Translations under genes and position numbers: made by a program | Shown: piece by piece, positions 50,766-58,429 of the stretch | Layout: each line of letters begins with the position of its first letter | Position numbering within the stretch: position 1 is the first letter of the stretch | Source: an uncultured Christensenellaceae bacterium | GTDB taxonomy: Bacteria > Bacillota > Clostridia > Christensenellales > Pumilibacteraceae | NCBI GenBank assembly: GCA_910587455.1 | Contig: CAJULK010000004.1 | Location: 66,718 to 130,717 of the forward strand | Direction: 5' to 3' | DNA length: 64,000 nucleotides | Notes under the pieces: model-generated | The model's database searches: none | Seen by the model: only the letters and a program-made list of their open reading frames with translations | Told to the model about the DNA's origin: nothing

Positions 50766-52280
50766 TCACAATTTCATTGTAACGATTATGACAGCCGTAT
50801 TTACTCGCACCATATATTTTTCTTGCAAAATAAAATCCCGACTTTCGGTGTCGGGATCTTCGGGATTTTGTTTGTTCGAGTAATTGAACCAAACTATTAT
50901 TTCGTCGTCAAACAGTTCTATTCGGTTTACCATTAAGTCTATCAGTAGTTGCGGCGATAGGTCGCGCACCCCGCTTGTTAAATACTCCATAGCATCTTCA
51001 CGCGTTATGCCGTTTTCTTGCTTGTACCGTTCGACTAATATCTTTGCGGATAAATCGTCAAGCTGTTCTTGCAATTCTTTGACGCGGTTTTTCGTTACAT
51101 CATAGATAATTCCTTCTTCTATCGCTTTCATTACGTTAGCCATACTTTTCTCGACCTTTGTCTTTTGTTCGAGCAGTATATTGAGCGTCGAATGGTCGGC
51201 TATGCTTTTTCTGTTCACTCGGATTATCTCGTCGCATATCAAATCCAAATCAACTTGCGAAGTAAATATTTCCATTGCCATATCCAAAACGACTTGTTCA
51301 ATATAATCTTTGGGTACGGCTTTTTTATGACAGTTTTCTTTATTTTGCTTACGATTGGCGCATTTGTAGAAATAATATCTTTCGCCCGTACAGCTCGTTC
51401 CGCTTTCGCCGTTGATGTGTTTACCGCAATATCCGCACACGATCTTGCCTTTTAACAAGAAACTTACTTCTTTACTCTTTTGACCTAATTTATTATGTGC
51501 TATTCGTTGTTGCACTTGCTCGAATATGTCTTGCGGAACTATTGGCGGAAAGATATTTGTATATACTTCACCGTTTACTTCATATATGCCTATAAACTTT
51601 TTGTTGTGCAGTATTTTGTAAATAGCGTTTGGTAGAAACGGCTTACCGGTATTATTCATTATTCCGCGCTCGGTCAACAATTCTATGATTTCATTTGCTT
51701 GATGTCCGTTAGCGTACATAGTGAATATTTCTCGTACTACGTTTACTTGATCCTCGTCAGCATACACTTTCTTGTCTTTGACTTTGTATCCGTATGTCAT
51801 CGTTCCACCCGTGTAAAGCCCCTTCTCACGGTTTTCACGTAACCCACGCGAAACCTTTTGTGATAGCTCCGCAGAAAAGTATTCGGCAAGACCGATATAT
51901 ACGTTTTCTAAAAGTATTCCGTCGAGATTCTTTGTGCCATCGATATTGTCCGAAGTCCGTTGTGTAGCCGAAATAAGCGTTTTACCGTTTTTCTTTAATC
52001 GTTGCTTATTCATTGCGATCTCGATAGCATTCCTACCGAATCTATCTATCGCGTAAACGAGAACAATATCCCAAATTACGGGCTTGTCCGAATCGGAAAG
52101 CATTCGTTGAAACGACGGACGGTTGTCATTCGTTCCCGTTGTAGCTCGGTCTATGTAAGTGTCCACAATGGTCAAGCCGTTGCGTTCGGCGTACTCGTTG
52201 CAAACACGCAGTTGCCCTTCTATGCTCTGGTCGGTCTGTTTATCCGAACTATAGCGAGCATATATAATAGCATTTTTCAT
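50766..52280 (-). CDS. Large serine recombinase (integrase of the element)
   Basis: 504 residues. Resolvase-type catalytic domain with YARYSSDKQ (Ser11 nucleophile), IDRFGRN and FSAELSQKVSRG; recombinase domain YGYKVKDKKVYADEDQVNVVREIF; zinc ribbon CGYCGKHI...C...C and a long coiled coil (KVEKSMANVMKAIEEG). Catalyses site-specific integration and excision. The gene abuts the tRNA terminator, so the attachment site is probably at its 3' end. AAGGAG lies somewhat far (12 bases) before the ATG, downstream of a long hairpin. Confidence 0.94.
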   Translation of the reverse strand: MKNAIIYARYSSDKQTDQSIEGQLRVCNEYAERNGLTIVDTYIDRATTGTNDNRPSFQRMLSDSDKPVIWDIVLVYAIDRFGRNAIEIAMNKQRLKKNGKTLISATQRTSDNIDGTKNLDGILLENVYIGLAEYFSAELSQKVSRGLRENREKGLYTGGTMTYGYKVKDKKVYADEDQVNVVREIFTMYANGHQANEIIELLTERGIMNNTGKPFLPNAIYKILHNKKFIGIYEVNGEVYTNIFPPIVPQDIFEQVQQRIAHNKLGQKSKEVSFLLKGKIVCGYCGKHINGESGTSCTGERYYFYKCANRKQNKENCHKKAVPKDYIEQVVLDMAMEIFTSQVDLDLICDEIIRVNRKSIADHSTLNILLEQKTKVEKSMANVMKAIEEGIIYDVTKNRVKELQEQLDDLSAKILVERYKQENGITREDAMEYLTSGVRDLSPQLLIDLMVNRIELFDDEIIVWFNYSNKQNPEDPDTESRDFILQEKYMVRVNTAVIIVTMKL

Positions 52281-52312
52281 ATTGATTAAAATCTCCTTAT
52301 TTTGTTTTTTAT

Positions 52313-52502
52313 TTTGTCTTTCGACGGGAGCGAAACAAACGGTTTCGGCTGTTAATTGCTTAAACTGTTATTATCGGCTATTCGCCGTCAAGGATTAAGA
52401 AAAAACTTTGCGTTAGTGTCTTTTACTTTACTGTTTTCAGCAAAATTTTTTCCCTTGACGGCGCAGCCGAAATTGTTTACGCTCCCACAGGCGAAAGACA
52501 AA
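52313..52502 (-). other. Long nested hairpin, copy E1 (between Rep and recombinase)
   Basis: Outer arms 52313-52351 and 52464-52502 pair over ~35 positions (TTTGTCTTTCG, GGGAGCG, AAACAA, TTTCGGCTG shared); inner arms 52383-52411 and 52440-52463 pair over ~22 (CGCCGTCAAGG, GAAAAAA, TTTGC). It fills the whole gap after the rep stop. The inner arm holds CAGCAAAATTTTT, shared with copy E2. A structured RNA or RNase III-type substrate is likely if transcribed. Confidence 0.65.
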
Positions 52503-52505
52503 TAA

Positions 52506-53378
52506 TTAGTTAGTCTTGGGCATTTGTGCTATCACTTTCGGCGAAGCCTTGCCCCTAACCACGCCGTCATTGTCTATGCAAGTGAAATCGTCGAATAACA
52601 ATAGCTTTCTATCTGCCACTCCATACGGACAAAGTACATCGTCATCGAGTATATGACCTTTTACGTATGTAGGCAGTTTTCCGCCGTAACAAAGTCTATC
52701 TCCGCTTTTCTCTATGTATTTGAGTATGTATCTAACGGAACGGTCAATGTCGTAGGGCATTAAAGACTTAAAGTCGTTTCGTCCGAAGCGATTCAGAAAA
52801 TGCGTGTTTTGGTATGTCGTTTGCTTTCGGTGAGATACGGTATCGTAATCGGTCACGGCTTTTAACTCGCCAATCATTTCGGGTATATAGAATATTCCGT
52901 GAAAGTGTAGTCTTTGCTTTTCGGGGCTTCGTTCCCAAACGCCTATGTATTTCCAACCTTTACGGCTGACTAAATGCTTTAACGTGTTCATAAGTTTTTT
53001 CTCAAAAGTGTTTTCATCGAGTTTATTCCCGTCGTAAGTAAAAGTTACGAAATAGTTCCACTCTTGTAAATGCACTTTGCGAAATAATCTTACTCGGCGT
53101 TTTATGGCGTTTGTTTTCTTTCTTTCCAAATTCTTTTCGACATATTGTTTTGCTTGTTCGGGCGAATTAAATTCCGACTTTAATTGTTCTGTTATATACT
53201 GCTTCCGTTCTTTTCTCGGTAACGCTTGACTTGCTTTGTAAGCCGTTTCAAACTCGGCTTTATGGAGTTGTTCTTTTCTCGGTGATTTCGACGGCTTTTT
53301 ACCGCGCGGAAAGTTCTCGCTCGGTATGGCTATGTAATTACTGCCGTCGGAATAGATTTTGCAATTTTTGTATGACAT
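52506..53378 (-). CDS. HUH-type replication-initiator (Rep) protein
   Basis: 290 residues. HUH metal motif HFH (158-160) in LHFHGIFY, preceded by NYFVTFTYDG, and YILKYIEK (Tyr217/Tyr221, Lys220) as the nicking region. It fits the rolling-circle replication-associated (ORF2/G2P-like) family. It probably nicks and replicates the excised element. The ATG at 53378 follows AAGGAGAACACT; an in-frame extension upstream runs through hairpin E3 and is unlikely. Confidence 0.8.
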   Translation of the reverse strand: MSYKNCKIYSDGSNYIAIPSENFPRGKKPSKSPRKEQLHKAEFETAYKASQALPRKERKQYITEQLKSEFNSPEQAKQYVEKNLERKKTNAIKRRVRLFRKVHLQEWNYFVTFTYDGNKLDENTFEKKLMNTLKHLVSRKGWKYIGVWERSPEKQRLHFHGIFYIPEMIGELKAVTDYDTVSHRKQTTYQNTHFLNRFGRNDFKSLMPYDIDRSVRYILKYIEKSGDRLCYGGKLPTYVKGHILDDDVLCPYGVADRKLLLFDDFTCIDNDGVVRGKASPKVIAQMPKTN

Positions 53379-53413
53379 AGTGTTCTCCTTTTTGTTGGTG
53401 GTTGTTTCGGAAT

Positions 53414-53492
53414 TTGCGGCAAAGAAAAAGGGCAAATACAAAACAGTAGCTTTTGCTTTTATTTTGTACTTGCTCATTTTTCCTTGCGGCAA
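53414..53492 (-). other. Hairpin E3 in the Rep leader
   Basis: Arms 53414-53443 and 53462-53492 pair over ~30 positions with a few mismatches (TTGC-GCAA ends, GAAAAA, CAA-TACAAAA), with an 18-base loop. It precedes the rep SD by about 25 bases and could limit Rep synthesis or form a replication structure. Confidence 0.55.
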
Positions 53493-53608
53493 CGCTCCTT
53501 TTCTATTCGGACGCACTATGCTCGACCTGCGGCAGTACCTATTATCTTGACTTATCTAATAAGCTATATACTAAATTTATTTAATTGTCATTATTGCCCT
53601 TATAGGAC

Positions 53609-53740
53609 TTAATCCGTTTTCTTTGCCAATTCCAAAACTCGTGCGTACAGCGTTTCAAAGAGTGTTCTTTGTTCGCTGTCCGACAGCTTCGTTATGTCGG
53701 GCGTTCCGACAACAACGACGTCGAGCTTTGTATTGAGCAT
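53609..53740 (-). CDS. 43-residue protein upstream of rep
   Basis: Starts MLNTKLDVVVVGTPDITKLS and ends ELAKKTD; 43 residues, hydrophilic helical second half (DSEQRTLFETLYARVLELAKK). GGAGGT lies eight bases before the ATG. The codon use and SD support a real gene; function unknown. About 230 bases to the rep start hold hairpin E3. Confidence 0.6.
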   Translation of the reverse strand: MLNTKLDVVVVGTPDITKLSDSEQRTLFETLYARVLELAKKTD

Positions 53741-54440
53741 TAAAATAAACCTCCTTTTAGATTTTTATATTGCAAGGACAATTACGTCCTCCAATAACTA
53801 ATATAAAATTTCACCCTATCTCGGCGAAAATATCTTGAAAATTTTTTGCCGTCCATAATTCATAGGTCAAAAAGTAGTAAAAGTTCGGTTGTATTCACAA
53901 ACAAAATACCCTTATACTTAACCAAGGACACTTTTTTGCAAAATACAACCCTTTTTGAAAAAATCTAATCAAATTTTAATGTTCGGGGTAAAACACTCTA
54001 TATTACAAGCACGGGAACGCCGCGAGCGGGGTTTGTTCGAGAAAAGTTTTTTACTCTCAAATGGTAGCCCAATAGTATGGCAAATTAACAACCTATATGA
54101 TAAAAAATATAAAGCCTTTCACTTATAAACCGAGATAGTGGAAATCGTCATAAGCCGTCATAAAGCAATAGCCGCCGAACCTTTAACAAAAAAGTAACCG
54201 ACACGACAAACGCCGCAAGAACGCCGCCGAGCGAGAACACAAGGGCGATCGTCAAGCGGTTTAGCGGCGACGCCTTTGCTCGCTCGGCGTTGCGGTTTGT
54301 CGGTCGTTCCTTTTCGTTTTGGCGGGCGCTTGATCGCGGCGCGAAGCGCCGCGCTTGTTATTATCAAGCGCCCGTCAAAGTGCCAAATAGATTTAATGTT
54401 TATAAATTGAAATAAATTATTCAAAAACGCGAATAAGGAC
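53741..54440. other. Non-coding 700-base region, probable replication/transfer origin area
   Basis: No convincing gene. It holds an AGGACaattacGTCCT hairpin near 53774, an inverted pair GGTTGTATT (53885 region)/AATACAACC (53942 region), and a distant pair CTATCTCGG (53816 region)/CCGAGATAG (54129 region). A GC-rich palindromic island (54195-54378) follows. Between a Rep gene and a divergent operon, an origin is the natural inference. Confidence 0.45.
54195..54378. repeat. GC-rich multi-stem palindromic island
   Basis: First stem: ACCGAC...GACAAAC-CGCAA...CGCCG-AGCGAG (54196-54235) with its complement at 54279-54308, enclosing a smaller stem (AAGGGCG/CGCCTTT). Second: GGCGGGCGCTTGAT (from 54321) with ATCAAGCGCCCGTC (to 54376), enclosing GCGGCGC-gaa-GCGCCGC. 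In AT-rich surroundings this density of stems is striking; it may be an origin or a structured RNA. Confidence 0.6.
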
Positions 54441-54469
54441 TTGATTTATCATTTCACTGCTGATATAAT
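54441..54469 (+). promoter_or_regulatory. Promoter of the restriction-modification operon
   Basis: TTGATT (54441-54446), 17-base spacer, TATAAT (54464-54469), 16 bases before the regulator ATG. No classic C-box was recognised. Confidence 0.75.
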
Positions 54470-54485
54470 ATTAAAGAGGTATTTT

Positions 54486-54698
54486 ATGGCTGTTAATTAC
54501 AATAAATTATGGAAATTATTGGTTGATAAAAACATGAATAAAACAGATTTGAGAATGAAAGCAGATATCGGAACTGCTACATTAGCAAAACTTGGGAAAA
54601 ATCAACCGGTAAGCATGGATGTTATGATGAAAATATGCGGCGTGCTGAATTGTAATATAGCCGATGTTATGGATATCATTCCAACGGAGGTGGATTAA
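54486..54698 (+). CDS. Small XRE/Cro-type HTH regulator (controller protein of the R-M operon)
   Basis: 70 residues, essentially one HTH domain: YNKLWKLLVDKNMNKTDLRMKADIGTATLAKL then KNQPVSMDVMMKICGVLNCNIADVMDI. It fits the HTH_26/XRE family. AGAGG precedes the ATG at 54486; its TAA overlaps the next ATG. It is placed like a C protein timing methylase and nuclease expression. Confidence 0.85.
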   Translation: MAVNYNKLWKLLVDKNMNKTDLRMKADIGTATLAKLGKNQPVSMDVMMKICGVLNCNIADVMDIIPTEVD

Positions 54699-55858
54699 TG
54701 CTACCGCTTACTTATGTTTCATTGTTCAGTAGTGCCGGCATCGGCTGCTATGGATTTAAAATGGAAGGATTCGATTGCGTTGCAACGAATGAATTGTTGT
54801 CGCGTAGATTAGCGATTCAAAGATGCAACCAAAAATGTAAATATGAATCCGGATATATAGCCGGAGATATTTTGCTTAATGAAACTCGTGATGAAATTTT
54901 ATCTCAAATGGATCTTTGGAAACAACGCGAGAACTTACAAGAGTTAACCGTTTTGATAGCAACTCCCCCCTGTCAAGGAATGTCTGTCGCAAACCATAAA
55001 AAGAAAGATGAAAACAAGCGAAACTCACTGGTAGTAGCATCTCTATCGCTTATTAAGACGATTAAACCCAGATACTTTATTTTAGAGAATGTTAAGACTT
55101 TTTTAAATACGCTTTGCACAGATTTAGACGGAAAAGATAAACGTATTCGCTTTGCAATTAATGATAATCTTGCAAACGACTATAATATTGAATATAGGGT
55201 GTTCAATTTTAAAAACTACGGGTCAAATTCCAGTCGCACACGAACGCTTATAATCGGAGTACGAAAAGATATCAAAGTAAATGCGGCTTCACTATATCCT
55301 CAATATAGAAACGAACCCACATTGCGACAAATCATATGCAACTTGCCGCGATTAACGCAAATGGGCGAAATTGATCCTACCGATATTTATCATTCATTTA
55401 GAAGTTATAATCCGGAAATGCGTCGATGGATTGAGAATTTAAAAGAAGGTGAGGGCGCTTTCGACAACTCCGATGAAAGCCGACTCCCGCACTATTATAG
55501 AAACGGAATAAAAATATTTTCAAAAAACGGCAATGCCGATAAATATACTCGTCAGTGTTGGGATAAAGTTCCTCCGTGCGTTCACACAAGGAACGATATA
55601 TTGGCAAGTCAAAACACAGTACATCCTGTTGACGATAGAGTTTTCAGTATTAGAGAGCTTATGCGAATGATGTCCATTCCGGAAGAATTCAAGTGGACAG
55701 ATAATACATTGGATGAGCTTAATGGTTTATCACTTGAAGAGAAGCGTAAGTATTTGTGCCAAAACGATATTAATATTCGACAATCCATCGGAGAAGCAGT
55801 ACCTACCGAAATATTTAGGCAAATTGCTCATAGCATTAAACAAGAAGAAAGCAAATGA
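54698..55858 (+). CDS. C5-cytosine DNA methyltransferase
   Basis: 386 residues. Motif I SLFSSAGIGCYGF, motif IV ATPPCQGMS (catalytic Cys), motif VI ENV in FILENVKTF, motif VIII SRTRTLIIGVR, and a late IGEAVPTEI (motif X). Transfers methyl from SAM to C5 of cytosine in the recognition site. Overlaps the regulator stop by one base and the next gene by four. Confidence 0.93.
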   Translation: MLPLTYVSLFSSAGIGCYGFKMEGFDCVATNELLSRRLAIQRCNQKCKYESGYIAGDILLNETRDEILSQMDLWKQRENLQELTVLIATPPCQGMSVANHKKKDENKRNSLVVASLSLIKTIKPRYFILENVKTFLNTLCTDLDGKDKRIRFAINDNLANDYNIEYRVFNFKNYGSNSSRTRTLIIGVRKDIKVNAASLYPQYRNEPTLRQIICNLPRLTQMGEIDPTDIYHSFRSYNPEMRRWIENLKEGEGAFDNSDESRLPHYYRNGIKIFSKNGNADKYTRQCWDKVPPCVHTRNDILASQNTVHPVDDRVFSIRELMRMMSIPEEFKWTDNTLDELNGLSLEEKRKYLCQNDINIRQSIGEAVPTEIFRQIAHSIKQEESK

Positions 55859-57174
55859 CACTTAAGGATTTTCTAAAGAAATACAATATATCAGGTCTCG
55901 ACGATTTAGTTCAACGAATTAAAGATTTTGGTTGTTCTCTACCTGTTGAACTTATTTATCAAGCTGCCGAATATCTAAATCCTAACCGCGATCTAACAGC
56001 AGCGTATTATACCGATACAATAATTTGTAAGCAAATAATATCAGAGTTACCGGATTTTACCGACAAAACACATGTTCGAATATTGGAGCCGTCCGTCGGC
56101 GCAGGTAATTTTTTACCGTTTATCGCAGAAAAATACAAGGACAAAGAAATACTTGAATTTTTTTTAATCGACATTGATAACAACGAATTAAAGCTTGCGG
56201 AATTGATATTTGAAACATATTTTAGAGAAAAATATCCCAATACCGCTATTATTTATATAAATGACGATTATTTGAAATTTCCTATTTCGGGAAGAAAATT
56301 CGATCTTGTGATCGGGAATCCGCCCTATGCAAAAATTACCGATAGTCGGCTTCTCAAAGAATATAAGAGAAATAGCCAAATTAAAAAAAGTTCGAATTTG
56401 TTCGTTTTATTTTTGGAAAAAGCCTCCCATGATGGTGATTGGGTGTCTTTGCTTATTCCTAAAAGCGTTTTGAATGCGCCGGAATATTCCGAGATTAGAC
56501 AACTTTTATCGTCTACCCATATACACGCTATTTTGGATTTTGGCGAAAATGGTTTCAAAGGTGTAAAAATCGAAACTGTTAATTTATTGTTTACAAATAC
56601 TGAAAATAAAAGTACAACTCACGTTATATCATTAACACAAAACATTGACATAATACAGGATCAGGATTATATAACAGACGCCGCATATCCGGTATGGTTA
56701 TTGTATAGAAATCAATTTTTCGATAGATTTGCCGCCTCTATGCATCTTGGTGTCTTTGAAGCATTTAGAGACCGACAAATCGTTAATACAATGCTGTATT
56801 CAACAGGCAAATACCGCGTGCTCAAATCGAGAAATATCGGCTCAAATGAAATCATTGATATTTATAACTATGATAGCTACATAACCGATTTAAAAGGCTT
56901 GGCGGTAGCTAGATATCTAAATCGTAAAGATGTTGTCTTAGTTCCTAATTTGAGCTATGCGCCACGAGCGTGCTTTTTGCCACCGAATACTATTGCCAAT
57001 GGCTCGGTCGCGTTGTTGACTCTCAAAAAAGGCAATGACACAATTACCGAACAGGATTTAGCATTGTTTGCGACAAATGAGTTTACGCAGTACTACCGTA
57101 TAGCTCGCAACTATGGAACACGTTCATTGAACATAGATAATAATTCCGTCTACTTTTTTGGAATAAGGAGATAA
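55855..57174 (+). CDS. N6-adenine DNA methyltransferase
   Basis: 439 residues. Motif I ILEPSVGAGNFLPF, acidic IDIDNNEL, motif IV VIGNPPYAKI (NPPY) and LVLFLEKASHDGDWVSLLIPKSVL. Gamma-type arrangement of the Eco57I/TaqI kind. The second methyltransferase of the operon, for the other strand or site. ATGA overlap with the cytosine methylase. Confidence 0.92.
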   Translation: MTLKDFLKKYNISGLDDLVQRIKDFGCSLPVELIYQAAEYLNPNRDLTAAYYTDTIICKQIISELPDFTDKTHVRILEPSVGAGNFLPFIAEKYKDKEILEFFLIDIDNNELKLAELIFETYFREKYPNTAIIYINDDYLKFPISGRKFDLVIGNPPYAKITDSRLLKEYKRNSQIKKSSNLFVLFLEKASHDGDWVSLLIPKSVLNAPEYSEIRQLLSSTHIHAILDFGENGFKGVKIETVNLLFTNTENKSTTHVISLTQNIDIIQDQDYITDAAYPVWLLYRNQFFDRFAASMHLGVFEAFRDRQIVNTMLYSTGKYRVLKSRNIGSNEIIDIYNYDSYITDLKGLAVARYLNRKDVVLVPNLSYAPRACFLPPNTIANGSVALLTLKKGNDTITEQDLALFATNEFTQYYRIARNYGTRSLNIDNNSVYFFGIRR

Positions 57175-57178
57175 CCTA

Positions 57179-58402
57179 ATGACTGAAAGAGAATTAATTT
57201 ATTTTTTGAATGATCACAATTTTGATATTCGTGTTTCGCATAATGCGAGATGGATAGATCAAAAATGCACGCCTGATGTGTTGTGCATTGTTGCCGATTG
57301 CATATTAAATTACATAGACACCTGCGGCGATATAGAGTTTACCTCTAAAGATATTTGGTTCTCGGACTATGCTATACAAAATATCCATGATATTTTCAGA
57401 AAGGTGCAAGTTGACAGTTCTTCTGCGTCAAACGAATATGATAAATTCTTTGGACAGCCAATCAAACTCTTTGCTTGCGCAGGAATATTGCACGAAGAAA
57501 AATTAGGTAGAGGTAATAAATACAGACTTATTGGACGCTCGGTCTTAGAACACATCTCGATACGCGAACGTAATGCATTACAATTTCTCATAAAATACAT
57601 TGGAAAAGTCATTTGCGATTCCGGACTAACCGTTGCATTTAACGAATTTTTCGAAACGCAAACATCTCAAGCTTACAATAATCTTAAATCGACATTTTAC
57701 AATTTCACTGTTACTCACACAGCCATAGGGAGCAAAGGTTCGGACGGTAAACTTGAATGCGGAAGAATATTTACGAAGATCGTAAATGTTCTTGCTTTCA
57801 GCCTTAATAAACGCGGCACAGAAAAGGGGCGGATTTCTCAACACCCGATAACCTATGATATGTTGATGTATAATAGGGATAATTTCAGAGATATTTACGC
57901 CGAGAAGCCTAAAGCTGTATCAAGGAAAGACTATATCGCTCAACAGCACTACACAATTAACGAAGCTTATTATCGCTATATGTCGGCTAGAGCCAAACGC
58001 CGACTTAAGCAATATAACGATAACTACAGAAATGGTATGAGCGAAATGTCAGGCGATATTGAACATGCTACACATATTCACCACATATTCCCTGCCGGAG
58101 AATTTGTGGAGATTTCGTACTATCTCGAAAACCTAATTGCGCTTACACCTAATCAGCATTTGAACAACGCACATCCCGACGGTAGAACTACCGCGATAGA
58201 TAGAGATTATCAGCACGATTGTTTAATCGTTAAGGGCGATATAATTCGAGAAAATATCGAGCAAGCCGAAGAAGTTATTTATTCTTTCTCTGACTTTTTA
58301 CACGTTTTATTTGTTGGGTTTAACGAGAATTCTTTCCTTGAAATAGAACCTAACGACTATGACGGTGTGAAAGCAAAAATCGAATTGGAGTATGTAGCTT
58401 AA
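57179..58402 (+). CDS. HNH-type restriction endonuclease
   Basis: 407 residues. N-terminal recognition region, then an HNH nuclease at about 290-335: ATHIHHIFPAGEF...LENLIALTPNQHLNNAHP (catalytic His-His, Asn, His). One HNH enzyme with one m5C and one m6A methylase recalls the HphI type IIS system, in which each methylase protects one strand of an asymmetric site. AAGGAG precedes the ATG, four bases after the methylase stop. Confidence 0.85.
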   Translation: MTERELIYFLNDHNFDIRVSHNARWIDQKCTPDVLCIVADCILNYIDTCGDIEFTSKDIWFSDYAIQNIHDIFRKVQVDSSSASNEYDKFFGQPIKLFACAGILHEEKLGRGNKYRLIGRSVLEHISIRERNALQFLIKYIGKVICDSGLTVAFNEFFETQTSQAYNNLKSTFYNFTVTHTAIGSKGSDGKLECGRIFTKIVNVLAFSLNKRGTEKGRISQHPITYDMLMYNRDNFRDIYAEKPKAVSRKDYIAQQHYTINEAYYRYMSARAKRRLKQYNDNYRNGMSEMSGDIEHATHIHHIFPAGEFVEISYYLENLIALTPNQHLNNAHPDGRTTAIDRDYQHDCLIVKGDIIRENIEQAEEVIYSFSDFLHVLFVGFNENSFLEIEPNDYDGVKAKIELEYVA

Positions 58403-58429
58403 TAAATTCGAACAAAGGAGACATCAATT

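Noticed and set aside
53359..53550. A plus-strand 63-codon hydrophobic frame opposite the rep leader
   Set aside because: It is produced by hairpin E3 and the antisense of the rep start; no SD site or promoter.
54158..54424. An 88-codon minus-strand frame over the GC-rich palindromes
   Set aside because: Its sequence follows the inverted repeats (Arg/Lys/Ala runs), has no SD site, and symmetry explains it.
52281..54440. CRISPR array or retron in the hairpin-rich part of the element
   Set aside because: There are no regularly spaced identical repeats, no cas genes and no reverse transcriptase; the repeats are single inverted pairs.
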